Program-made: the position numbers and the translations under genes | Part shown: positions 1-10,286 of the stretch, in pieces | How positions within the stretch are numbered: position 1 is the first letter of the stretch | Layout of the letters: each line of letters opens with the position of its first letter | Source: Labia minor | Lineage: Eukaryota; Arthropoda; Insecta; Dermaptera; Spongiphoridae | Length of the DNA stretch: 64,000 nucleotides | Reading direction: 5' to 3' | NCBI GenBank assembly: GCA_963082975.1 | Contig: OY720350.1 | Coordinates: forward strand, 40,355,851-40,419,850 | Notes under the pieces: model-generated | Told to the model about the DNA's origin: nothing | Database searches by the model: none | What the model saw: the letters and a program-made list of their open reading frames with translations, nothing else

Positions 1-935
1 TGGATGGGGTTTATTAATGGATCAAGTATGCCACTGCCATTAACAATAATCAAACGCAGGTATTCATTAGAAATTTTAAATTTGATCTCTAATAAATATA
101 ATTAACATTATAATTATTTTTTTTTTCATTCAAAATATATAAATAAATGAATTGTTTAAAAAAAGTCGAATTGGCAGTCGTGGGACTGGCCGACAGAAGT
201 GAAAACTTGTGCGTAAGAAATTTGAAAGCAGACGGAATGCGCACCAGCTTCACGAGAAAAATGAAATTTATATACGTATATATATATATATATATATAAA
301 ATTCATAATTATTTTTTTCAGCAAACTGATTATTATTACAAAAATATTAAAAATACGATGTGTATGAATATATATATATATGTCTGTCTGTCTGTCTGTC
401 TGTCTGTGTGTGTGTCTGTCAAATATTCAAAAACTACCCGTCCGATTGCGATGAAACTTTCAGGGATTGTTGTGGGCGTCCCAGGGAAGGTTTTAGTGTA
501 GTTAAATCCAAAATTAATTTATCCAAAATTAATTTATCCAAAATTAATTTAATTAGTAATATTTTGGTAAAAGTCTATTTATGGTTACCATGGTTACATT
601 GAAAAATTTACAATAAATAAATAAAAATAATTGGAAATCTTTTCAACTTATTATTTTGATAAATTTTATTAATATTTTTAATTTTTTTTAAACTGCCAAA
701 AATAACATACCCATAATAATAGTTGTAATAAAAATAAAAATATAAATCACAATGTAAGTAAAATATTGAATCGTTTTATTTATATTGTTTCAATTATTGT
801 TTGAATATTTATTAAATTTATATATAGATTAATTTACATGTTTAAATGTATATTTAATAAATTTATTTATTGATTCTTAATATTAATAATTCCAATTACT
901 TTCTTGAAATTTTTTTTTATTTAAAAGCATATTCA
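1..935. other. AT-rich intergenic DNA with a repeat-tail block
   Basis: No gene is seen. Positions 376-420 hold a (TCTG)n/(TG)n microsatellite, directly followed at 420-490 by an ACCCGTCCGATTGCGATG-type block and GGGCGTCCCAGG. Such a (TGTC)n plus CCGATT..GATGAAACTTT arrangement is common in non-autonomous arthropod repeats, including Helitron 5' ends, but no defined end is visible here. At about 508-552 a 15-bp unit, CCAAAATTAATTTAT, is repeated three times in tandem. The remainder is A/T homopolymer-rich sequence. Confidence 0.5.
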
Positions 936-1436
936 GCATATCTCGCAAATTTGAATTGGATTAAATAACATATATTAATTTAAATTAAATTAAATTAATT
1001 CAATTATAAATTAAAATTAATAAATAATATTTATTAAACCAGCGAAAGTTTGGCTCTTTTTTGATGGCACCACGTCACATGTTGGCGCGTGAGATTTCCA
1101 GTGTTAAAAAAATTAATTCTGGTACTTTCAGCAATTCAATTTTCGATGTTGAGATTTTGATGTTTTTGATGTTATAAATAATATTTATTAAATTATAATT
1201 TAATTAATTTAATTTAATTTAAATTAATAAATATTATTTAATCAAATTCAAATTTGCGAGATAGTCGAGTGGATAGTGGAGTGTTTGGCTCTTTGTTGAT
1301 GGCACCACGTCACGTGTTGGCGCGTGAGATTTCCAGTGTTAAAAAATTAATTCTGGTACTTTCAGCGATTCTATCAAGCTCAAATTCTATATATAGCAGT
1401 TTTATACAATTATTAATCCTGTGAAAAATTATCAAA
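936..1436. repeat. Repeat family R-A, scrambled head-to-head copies
   Basis: R-A is defined from the fuller copies at 3573-4196 and 45330-45925. It starts near TGTCTCCACTCGACTATCT, has a core TTGGCTCTTTGTTGATGGC followed by ACCACGTCACGTGTTGG, and ends with an AACATCAAAATCTCAACATC block. Here a plus-strand head (about 936-1130) runs into a reversed piece of the R-A tail and head (about 1130-1275). A second plus-strand core follows (1276-1436). This looks like two copies joined and partly inverted. No coding potential. Confidence 0.65.
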
Positions 1437-1896
1437 CATATATCTTTATTTTTACGGTCACACACACACACACACACACATATTTAAAAATTAATTTATT
1501 AAAATATATATTATATAATATATTATATATAGTATATAATTTAATATATATATATATATATATATATATTCAGAAATTAATTTTAAATTATATAAATATA
1601 TTAGAAATTAATTTAATATAATTTAACACATAATAATATATTAAAATATTTTATTTTATATATACATAATTTAGTAATACTGATTATTAATGTAAATATA
1701 AATAATAATATTTAATATGGCAAATATGTAAAATTTTGTAAAGAATGTATCAGAAGTTTAGTGTCTAACATTCTGGCGTATTGCGCATGCGTATATCGGT
1801 CGGGTCGGTGTCGTTTTGGAATCTCACGCGAAATCTATATTTTTTCCCCATCCGCAAAAGTGCTCAACGCCGCTAAAGAAGTTTTCACTTCAATAA
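1437..1896 (+). repeat. 460-bp direct duplication, copy 1
   Basis: This stretch recurs almost unchanged at 2926-3387. Both copies run from CATATATCTTTATTTTTACG, through a (CA)n tract, a long (TA)n tract and a less AT-rich block (ATTCTGGCGTATTGCGCATG), to GAAGTTTTCACTTCAATAA. Copies differ mainly in microsatellite length and an 8-bp expansion in the GGTCG run. Copy 1 follows an R-A fragment whose tail joins directly into it. It may be a segmental duplication or two insertions of one element; no terminal repeats or target duplications were found. Confidence 0.8.
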
Positions 1897-2861
1897 TAAT
1901 AATCAATAATAGTAAAATTATACCTACAGTCCTAACCACGTTGATAAATAAATACTAAATAATTTTAAAATATGTTAAATTATCTATAAAATATGTTAAA
2001 TACTAAATAATTTTAAAATATGTTAAATTATCTATAAAATCAAATGATAGTAGCAATATATAAAAATCATTTTAAGAATAAGTTTTACAAACTCTAAGAA
2101 TATAATAAGTATGAAAATGATAAAGAATATCTTATTCAAAATAAATTCAATGTTTTAATATGATTTTAAATGAATGTTTTAAATCATTTTAAATAAATGA
2201 TTTAATATCATTTTAAATAAATGATTTAATATCATTTTAAATAAATGATTTAATATCATTTTAAATGAATATTAATTTATATAATAAATATATTTTGTAA
2301 TTTGTTTCTAAAATATTATTAATTTCGTAATTTGATTCTAAAATATTATTAAAATAAATATTTTTTATTCATAAAACTAACTTATACTTACATCTCAAAA
2401 ACAGATTATTAATAAAAATAATTTAAAGATACAACTCGTTGAGAAATGAACTTATAATTAACATTAATAAAAATAATTTAAAGTTACAACTTGTTGAGAA
2501 ATGAACATTTCCTTTAAAACTGTTTAAAACCCCAGAGTGGACGCTGACAATTTGGGTTTTTCCCTCCCCTGGTTTTCCCCAATAACGAAGTTAAAGAAAA
2601 TTCCTTTATATGGCCTCCCCTTCCGAGCCCCTAAGCGGGGTTATTTTAAAGGAACAATCGAAAAATGATTTTAAATGAATGAATGGATGAAAATTCAAAT
2701 TTTATATATAGTTTTTTATATATGTTTATTTATTCACAAAAAATTAATTGACATAATTATCAATTTAATAAAATAAAATAGTATTATTAATAGTATTAAA
2801 TTATAGCCGTAATGTGAATGTTTTCAAAGTTTAAAAGGCCAATAAGATCAATTGAGATATT
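1897..2861. other. AT-rich spacer with short tandem repeats
   Basis: No gene is seen. About 1957-2040 contains a unit repeated twice (AATATGTTAAATTATCTATA). About 2165-2275 contains roughly four copies of a 20-bp TAAATGATTTAATATCATTT unit. About 2407-2510 contains two copies of a 50-60 bp unit with GTTGAGAAATGAAC. At 2530-2650 there is a locally C/G-richer block (CCTCCCCTGGTTTTCCCC and GAGCCCCTAAGCGGGG), unlike its surroundings, that I cannot assign. Confidence 0.5.
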
Positions 2862-2922
2862 GTAAATATCATTAGATATATAAAAAGATTTTTATCTGCA
2901 CATTGCTCAGAATTTAAATTAC
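2862..2922 (-). repeat. Repeat family R-K, end fragment
   Basis: The block TTTTTATCTGCACATTGCTC followed by AGAATTTAAA is the reverse complement of the right end of the longer copy at 44790-45145 (AAATTCTGAGCAATGTGCAG then ACAAAAACC). Only this end is present. Confidence 0.55.
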
Positions 2923-2925
2923 CAA

Positions 2926-3387
2926 CATATATCTTTATTTTTACGATCACACACACACACACATATTTAAAAATTAATTTATTAAAATATATATTATATA
3001 ATATATTATATATAGTATATAATTTAATATATATATATATATATATATATATTCTGAAATTAATTTTAAATTATATAAATATATTAGAAATTAATTTAAT
3101 ATAATTTAACACATAATAATATATTAAAATATTTTATTTTATATATACATAATTTAGTGATACTGATTATTAATGTAAATATAAATAATAATATTTAATA
3201 TGGCAAATATGTAAAATTTCGTAAAGAATGTATCAGAAGTTTAGTGTCTAACATTCTGGCGTATTGCGCATGCGTATATCGGTCGACCGGTCGGGTCGGT
3301 GTCGTTTTGGAATCTCACGCGAAATCTATATTTTTTCCCCATCCGCAAAAGTGCTCAACGCCGCTAAAGAAGTTTTCACTTCAATAA
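2926..3387 (+). repeat. 460-bp direct duplication, copy 2
   Basis: Second copy of the block at 1437-1896, about 1.5 kb downstream in the same orientation. It has a shorter (CA)n tract and one extra GACCGGTC-type unit around 3285. Flanks differ from those of copy 1 after CACTTCAATAA, so the repeat boundary is sharp on that side. Confidence 0.8.
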
Positions 3388-3572
3388 AATAGATCGTTAT
3401 ATAATTTTAAATGCTATTGAGTTATTAATGAGAAAGTGATTTGTGAAAGAACTCATTTCATGATGTATAAAGTTTCTGTTTTTCCCCTTTAGGTCGATTT
3501 ATTTTTGAATGTTGGATGTTCAATAAATCTATTTGCTTGAAAAGTTACAATGTTTAAATTTTAGTAAATTAG

Positions 3573-4196
3573 CTCCACTCGACTATCTCGCAATTTGAAT
3601 TGGATTAAATAACATAATATAAACTATATTATATTTAAATTAAAAATTTAATTAATTATAAATTATAAATTAAAATTAATAAATAATATTTATTAAACCA
3701 GCGCATATTTGGCTCTTTGTTGATGGAACCACGCCACGTGTTGGGGCGTGAGATTTGCATTGTTAAAAAATTAATTCTGGTACTTTCAGCGATTCAATCA
3801 AGCTGAAATTCTATATATAGCAGTTTTATACAATTTTTAATCATGTGAAAAATTTTCAAAAATATATCTTTATTTTCACGGGCACTTTAGAGGAAAAAAA
3901 ATCAAAACGTGGTAGATAATGACCCTCTTTCGGTTGAGCTACATTTCTCAAAAGTTGATAGAAAACTATGAATTTTGAATAATGCCCATGTACCAAATTT
4001 CATCATTCTAGCTCAGACCATTTTTGCGTAATCTTGGTTACATACATACACACACACATACACACACACAGACATTTTTCTCAACCTTAGTGAAAATGAT
4101 TCAGGAACCTTCAAAACGTATAAAAACATCAAAATCTCAACATCGAAAATTTTCGTGATCGCAATACTATCTCTGGTGAGATAGTAAAAAATTGTA
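3573..4196 (+). repeat. Repeat family R-A, near full-length copy
   Basis: About 620 bp, from CTCCACTCGACTATCTCGC to a terminal hairpin ACTATCTC-TGGT-GAGATAGT at 4166-4185 (8-bp perfect stem). Modules in order: AT-rich arm, GGCTCTTTGTTGATGG core, CAGTTTTATACAAT region, CGGTTGAGCTACATTTCTC, a CCAAATTTCATCATTCTAGC block, an (AC)n microsatellite, then the AACATCAAAATCTCAACATC block. The motif ACTATCTC occurs at both the start and the end. No ORF of note; a non-autonomous element of unknown class. Confidence 0.75.
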
Positions 4197-5130
4197 CACT
4201 ATCAAATATGAAAAATTAATTTATGAAAAATCATGTATTTTGAAAGAGATAATAGGTGGACGTATACTTATAAAAAAGGCAAATTCTTTATAATTAGAAC
4301 ACTAAATATATATATCATAATATAAAATCAATTAGAATAATGATCAAAAAGGTCAAATAATAACTAAAATTAAAAAAAAACAATAAATATAAATAATAAA
4401 ATAAAATTAAAATCATATAGATACTTATATAAATATTTAAAATAAAGTTATAATTTTTAAAAAATATAGTTTAATGTAGATTAATTTATTTTATTATTAC
4501 CTATATACCTATTATTTTATTTCATTCTTTTGTTTCTTTATTTTATTCCATTTCATTTTAAATAATCTAAATTGGATTTTATGAAGTTTAGTGGATTATT
4601 ATAGAAAGTTTTTTTACATACAAAATAATTTTTTAAAGAGGATAATCAAATTACTATCATATATCAAAAAATAATTATCAAAAGTAAAATAAAAAAACTT
4701 TTAAAAATCATTTTTTTTTTTGTTTAGATTTTTATAATTTGAGCATTTTTATGTATATTTGATTGATATTCAAAACTTAAATTAAAAAATAACAAATGTG
4801 AAACATATTTTCATTTTCTTTTAAAGGAAAATGGTTTATATAAATAAAATAGATGAATTTCAATTCCAATAAACAAACATGTTTACATTAAAAAAAAAGA
4901 GAGAATGTTTTAATAGGTTTATTTATTTATAATTAAATGTTTATTTAATTAATGATTGAATATTTGTTTTAATTGATAAATAATTTGCAAAAATATACAC
5001 TTTGTTTAACCTCAAAACATAATTGTTATAAATATAATTTATTTTTTGTTTGTGGGTGGTTTTAATTTAAAGGCTTAAAAAGTTACATATTATTCAGAAG
5101 AATTGAATTTTTATGTATATACATATTCAA
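4197..5130. other. AT-rich spacer
   Basis: No gene, RNA or recognisable repeat; long A and T runs and TA-rich tracts only. Confidence 0.6.
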
Positions 5131-5646
5131 GCTGTGAAGGGTCGGTGGCCCTGGCGTTTCGGGTTGTGTTCAGAAGTATTCCCCATAATTTTCGTACAGT
5201 GGCTTTTCACTAAAAACTTTACACAGAGTCTGACAACTATAAGATCTCTGCCATGTTAACATTCCTTGAAGGGATAATTACCAATCAAGTAGGTTGCACT
5301 CTAAACGGAGTAGAGGTGTTGTATGATCTTTACAACAATGGATCATCTCAATCTTTTTTTACCTTGATTGTCTGGATAAGAGGCTGCTACTTTTTATTTT
5401 AAGTAGCTTACCAAATTTGATCACGAAGGTTGAGTGAACCTCGAACCAAAGAAAGCCTGAATAAAAATGTTTTTCTTTCATTCTTCGTCTTAAGGTGCTG
5501 TCTCCCTTTCAGAGTTTGGCTATCATCATAACTAGAATAGTCTTAAAAGCTGCCCAGCCATGATGATTTTTCTTGGGAATGTTAATATGGTGTTTTTCCG
5601 TTGCCTTCCGCATGTATAGAACCAGGAACTGACAGTTCCTGGAGCC
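5131..5646 (-). repeat. Probable body/tail of a tRNA-headed SINE
   Basis: This less AT-rich stretch lies directly downstream, on the minus strand, of the tRNA-like unit at 5647-5760. It begins with a 10-12 bp hairpin (CAGGAACTG/CAGTTCCTG) and continues to about 5131. The sequence composition suggests one element with the tRNA-like head. No second copy of this body is present in the window, so the extent is inferred. Confidence 0.4.
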
Positions 5647-5760
5647 GGAGGCAGCTGATGTTAGATTGATTTTTATTAGAAAAATTTGTTCTTGGTTGGA
5701 ATCGAACGCCGACTTCTTGTGTAGAAAATTGCTACGCTACACTCTCGGCTAGCTGCCTCC
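5647..5760 (-). repeat. tRNA-derived SINE head with complementary ends
   Basis: Read on the minus strand, the unit opens GGAGGCAGCTAGCCGAGAG, with an A-box-like TAGCCGAGAGTG, and has a B-box-like GCGTTCGATTCCA. It closes with AGCTGCCTCC, the exact complement of its first ten bases. Homologous units lie at 9537-9648 and 39252-39398. It is not a functional tRNA: the distance from the B box to the complementary 3' strand is far too long and is filled by AT-rich sequence. A RNA polymerase III promoter is inferred from the boxes. Confidence 0.7.
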
Positions 5761-6994
5761 TTCTTTCTTCATTCGTTATCAAGAATTAAGAATTTTAAAT
5801 ATCAATATTTTTTTAAAGACTTTTAAATTTTTACCTTTTTTTCTTAATTTTTATGATTAATTTTACCTATCAAATGTATGAAATCTCTTTCAAATATTCC
5901 ACTTAGATAATGAATGTAACAAAGGCACTTGGGAATTAACTCTTCAAATAATATGAAAAAATCACTGCTGACATTTTTGTTCGTTTTTGCCAATTCTTCA
6001 CCGAAGTTTTCATTATCATTTCAATATTCAATATCAATTTCAGTCTAAATTATATTTGCACTCAGAATTATTAAAAAAAATATATAAATTTGTATTTTTA
6101 TTTTTAAATTATTTAATTTATATATAATATTGATTTTGATTAATTTAATTGAAATTTTTCAATAAATTTAGTCATATTTGTCGATTTAAAAATTTAAAAA
6201 TATTAAAATCTTTAATTTTACAATTTACAATTTAAATTATTATGTATTTATGTATACAAAATCTATGTTTAAATGTTAAATTCTATGTTTTCGAATTAAA
6301 TACGAATAAATAAAATTTAATTATAATATATTAATATTAATTTATACGATTCCAATTATTAACTGTAATATATATATTGATATATTTAATTAATAGCAAA
6401 AATATTGTAACAGACTTGTTATAAATAAAGAAAATTAAATAATATTTATTATTCAAAAATTGTCTGATCAATCGGAATAAGTGACTTAGTTACATACTTT
6501 TTACTTTATAAATATGGATATAAATTTGTAGTAAAAATAGGAATTCTATAGGTTCTTAAAATAGGCTTTTATATGCCTATGACATCCTCTTCCGAAGTAA
6601 ATCGTTTTCTACCATTTTTTTAAGATTGAAATTAAAATCTGGTGAATACGGTGAATGTGATAATAATTGGCATTTTAATTCCCCTCAATTTTCGTTAACC
6701 TGTTTTGATGGTAGAGAACATTTGTCTTTATTTCTCATCTCAACCAGTGCAATAACGACATCATCGAATGTCCTTTTTTCAAGAAATCAATATAGATATT
6801 TTCATTCATCGGATCTCATTCATCTTTAAAAACCATTGTTTCAGTTGTTCTCTTGTTTCTGGAATGAAGTAGGATATCAAGTCTGGATGAAGACAAAAAA
6901 AAAAACTCCAAAATCCCCCTGAATCAATCACACGCTTACGTTTATTCTCTCCTGAGAGTAAAACAAGTCAGTAATTTTTCCAATATTTTTTTCA
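5761..6994. other. AT-rich spacer
   Basis: No gene or known repeat recognised. Short open frames around 6626-6829 show no family resemblance and no codon signal I would trust. Confidence 0.55.
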
Positions 6995-7370
6995 AACACA
7001 ATTTTTACTTTTCCGCATAATTCGTATAAGGGAAGTATTGGAATCGTCAAAAATTTCGACTTCGAGATTTCGATAGATCTTGACGTTTTAGACCTCCCTG
7101 AGTCGGAAAATACCATTTTTCGAATTATGTCTGTGTGTGTGTATGTATGGATGTGTGGATGTATAGATGTATGTAATGTTTGTCTGTGAGCAAATTTACT
7201 CAGAAACTAATCCAGCTAGGACTTCGAAATTTGGTACACCGATATTATTCACAGTTTGTAGATTTCTATTAAAATTTCGTCAAAATCGGTTAACCGGAAG
7301 TGGTACTTTACCTACACTGGTTGCGTTTACCTTTCAAGTAAAGTACCAGTTTGCTTCGAGATATTTGCTT
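6995..7370 (+). repeat. Repeat family R-H, copy 1
   Basis: About 370 bp nearly identical to 51476-51830. It starts TACTTTTCCGCATAATTCG and contains GGGAAGTATTGGAATCGTC. A (TGTG)n/(ATGT)n microsatellite follows at about 7128-7175, then a TTTGGTACACCGATATTATT block, TCGTCAAAATCGGTTAACCG, GGAAGTGGTACTTTACC and TTTGCTTCGAGATATTT. Open frames crossing it exist only because the repeat lacks stops. Non-autonomous element of unknown class. Confidence 0.75.
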
Positions 7371-8985
7371 TGTCCACGGACTATCCTTACAAAAGGACCA
7401 CCATTCACCAGTCCACTGATTATTGCTTATATAAGGACCGGCTACATCATTAACAAGAAATATTGTGTTTTTCAAGAAGGATTGTGTTTTTTAATTTTTT
7501 TAATCTAAGAATAGAAAAATTTTGTTTCACAACAAATATTGATTTCTCTAAAATTTTTATAAAATGTCTTTTTTCTTTTTTTTATAAAAAATATAAAAAT
7601 AATTTTTTTTTTGTATATAAAATTATAATTAAAAGATTTATATATATATATATATATATATTTAAATCTAAAGATTTTCAAAGTTTATATTTAAACATTA
7701 AATATAATAAATCTTATAATAAATTTTTAATTCTTAATTTTGAATTTAATTTTTTTTCTTTTTTTAGTCCAGATGTCCGGGTCAGTTCACGCCGATTCAA
7801 AGTCCAACCTTGTCCATTTCACATTTGTGACCAAACATTATTTTTTTCTTAAAATTTTCCTCTGCCAAATCCACCCATTTATAAAAAAACATTACAATAA
7901 TTTTATTAAATATTTTGTTGTTATATTTAATTATTATTATTACTATTATCGATAAATATTATGACATTTTTGTACTTGGTTTGTTGATTTTATTGAATTT
8001 TATTAGAATCGCAAAATAAATTCGCTGTGGATCCTTAGCGGTCTTTCTCTGTTATTAGAGCTTCTTGATAAGTAGAAGGGATTACATCCTCAGACACAAG
8101 TTATCTATCAGAGATTGATAGATAAAGTAGATCAACAAGTGCTTTACAGGGATTCATTAATAGTAATAGTATATCGTTAAAAAAAATCGATCTTACTAGC
8201 AATTCTCTCTCTTTTTCGTTTTTATCGATTAGTTTTCAGTTTGTTTTTTATCCCACTTTTATTTTGCAATTAAGAACTTATTTAAACAAGCATTTAAAAG
8301 GCTAATTTGATAAATTACATCGGCTAAATGACAAGCGGCGCATCTAAAAGAGAGACTGTAAACTCGTTAACGTCGGTCAGTCGTGATTTAAACTCTAGTC
8401 TATAACTTGAGCCGAACAAACATACAGTGACAGATGAGGAAAAGGGAAGGAGTTGTGAGAGGAGGGGATCCGTACCCGCTTTTCAACCTTCCTCTCCTCC
8501 CTCTCTATGAGGATGAATAAAACTCTATAAATGGATGGGAAGATCGGAGTAATTAGAAAAATAGATTTGGAACAAGTTTTCTAATTGAGACTTGTCACAT
8601 TTTATGTTGGAGATTTAATGAAAATAGAAATTATGTGCTTACAACCCTCCACTTCAACTCAGAAACAGTCCTCTCGTCCCTCTTCCCACCCTTTTCTACG
8701 CTGACACCACACAAATCCCCAAAACAACTCAGCTAATAAGAAACATGTCTAAATTAAAGACCCTGGTAATTACATAGCAACTTTGGAATTAAAAATAAAA
8801 TTAGCTAAAGCGTTAAATCCGAAGTTATTCAGATTTTATTATAGAAAGTGGATTTAAATATATTTTACAGGTACAAGTTTGTTTTTTTTCATTATTGTTG
8901 ACAAATGTGTTAAAACTTTCAATTTTGTTGTGTTTGTTACATTTTTGAAAAAGATTTGTAGTTTTGTCATGTTTATTATTTTATA
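7371..8985. other. AT-rich spacer
   Basis: No gene recognised. The long open frames at 7463-7955 are low-complexity Phe/Ile/Tyr/Lys strings from T/A-rich DNA. The block 8340-8720 has a more balanced composition (for example GGAGGGGATCCGTACCCG) but shows no conserved reading frame. Confidence 0.55.
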
Positions 8986-9060
8986 AAGGAGAATTGAGGT
9001 GACTAATAAGAACAGTTGGAGAAATGCAGTTGCTACAGCCGACAACTTTTAAGTTCCTAA
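8986..9060 (+). mobile_element. LINE 3' tail fragment
   Basis: The frame at about 8998-9054 reads EVTNKNSWRNAVATADNF then stop. It matches the last residues of the LINE ORF2 copies elsewhere in the window (VAQNRNTWRGVVAAAKNF at 13330-13390, minus). Only the final ~20 codons are present, as expected from an extreme 5' truncation of an RTE-like LINE with a very short 3' UTR. Confidence 0.6.
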
Positions 9061-9536
9061 GGATTACAGTGCTAGAGATAGATAGATTACTATTAATTTA
9101 TAATACTATCGGAAATAATTTTAAAATTCAATTAGGGATCATTGTCTATATAAATATATAATACTTTAATAAATAATAATATAAATAACTTGTAAAAAGT
9201 AAAAATAATTTTAATTAAATAAAGTCTATTCTTTTTTTAGATCAAAATGTACTTTATTGTACCGTAGACCACAAGCAATGTTTTTGTTTAGGGTGTAGGT
9301 AAAAACCTCCAGCTTAGTTAATATTACATTATATTTAGTTATAAAATTAATAGAAATAATACTATGTAGGTAATAAAAAAATAAGAAATGAAAAAATAGC
9401 AACTTATAAAAGGATACTATTTAAAAATTATGCTTTGTCTAATGTTTTTACATTTGGATAATTATTAATAATATAACTTCTTGCTTTATAATAGAATTCA
9501 TATTAATTATTATGTATATAGTATTGTACATGAGAT
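9061..9536. other. AT-rich spacer
   Basis: No gene or repeat recognised. Confidence 0.5.
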
Positions 9537-9648
9537 GAGGCAGCTTAGCCGTGCGTGTATAGTGGCAATTTTCTACACATGAAGTCGGCGTTCGATTCCA
9601 ACTAAGAACATATTTTTCTAATAAATCCAATTTAACATCAGCTGCCTC
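9537..9648 (+). repeat. tRNA-derived SINE head with complementary ends
   Basis: Opens GAGGCAGCTTAGCCGTGCG (A-box-like) and contains GCGTTCGATTCCA (B-box-like). It closes with AGCTGCCTC, complementary to its first nine bases. About 85% alike, by eye, to the minus-strand unit at 5647-5760. The 5647 and 9537 heads are followed by unrelated bodies, apart from the shared GCTCCAGGAACTGAC start. Confidence 0.7.
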
Positions 9649-10025
9649 CCGCTCCAGGAACTGACAAGCTTGATTCTATATAACCCTGCTCCAGCAGGAT
9701 TACTTCAAAATAAGCAACCACACGCAACAATAGATCGTGATTAGAAGAACAAATACTCCAGATGGTACTCAATCCACCCGTTCTGGAGGATACGGTACTT
9801 CACGAACACATAAAAAGAAAACTGAAGTTAACACCCAAGGAACATACATATATGGGTACACTGAACATCAATGCCCTTATTAAAAGGCGGAAAGTTCTAT
9901 AATCTAATAATGGAACTCGATCAGCCGAAAATGCAGATAATTGCTCTTCAAGAAGATCTGGCAAAACAAAGAACATAGAAAGGGATAGCATGTGTGAATA
10001 AGGAGAAAGTGGGAGCTTTGCGTGA
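9649..10025 (+). mobile_element. LINE 5' region with endonuclease N-terminus
   Basis: At 9852 a frame reads MGTLNINALIKRRK and, after a +1 shift, FYNLIMELDQPKMQIIALQE. This is the N-terminus of a LINE apurinic-type endonuclease: the family pattern is GTFN(I/V)xxL followed about 25 residues later by (I/V)xALQET. The final ET is replaced by ED here and stops follow, so it is a dead fragment. It abuts the SINE head at 9537-9648; whether that head belongs to the LINE 5' UTR or is a separate insertion cannot be decided from one copy. Confidence 0.6.
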
Positions 10026-10147
10026 TCCCAGATGGTCCAAAAGCAAATAATAATAATAATAATAATAATTGAACATGAGATATTGAAGGATATTTAGAGG
10101 AGAGCGAAAGAGTTAGGTAAATGTGGTAACATACTTCTATAGTCGGG
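10026..10147. other. Short spacer
   Basis: Holds an (AAT)n tract at about 10047-10070 and nothing else recognised. Confidence 0.5.
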
Positions 10148-10286
10148 GAGGTAAGAGTTGGTGCATGAGTGATGGGGGTCAGGAGAGTCGGGGCTTTTTA
10201 AATTAATAATACAAAAAACAACACAGATTTAAAACTAACTACTTAAAAGAGAATAAATATAAAAAAAATGCACCAACTCTTACCTC
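10148..10286. repeat. 19-bp perfect inverted repeat with ~100-bp loop
   Basis: GAGGTAAGAGTTGGTGCAT at 10148-10166 is exactly complementary to 10268-10286. The loop is AT-rich with one G-rich stretch. It could be a small MITE or foldback; no target duplication was identified. Confidence 0.7.

Noticed and set aside
1437-3387. The 460-bp direct repeats as LTRs of a retrotransposon
   Set aside because: No TG..CA ends, no primer-binding site, no target duplication and no coding sequence between them.
7167-7508. Conserved 113-codon frame, part of which recurs at 51604-51891
   Set aside because: The recurrence is explained by two copies of the non-coding repeat R-H; nucleotide similarity extends beyond the frame in both directions.
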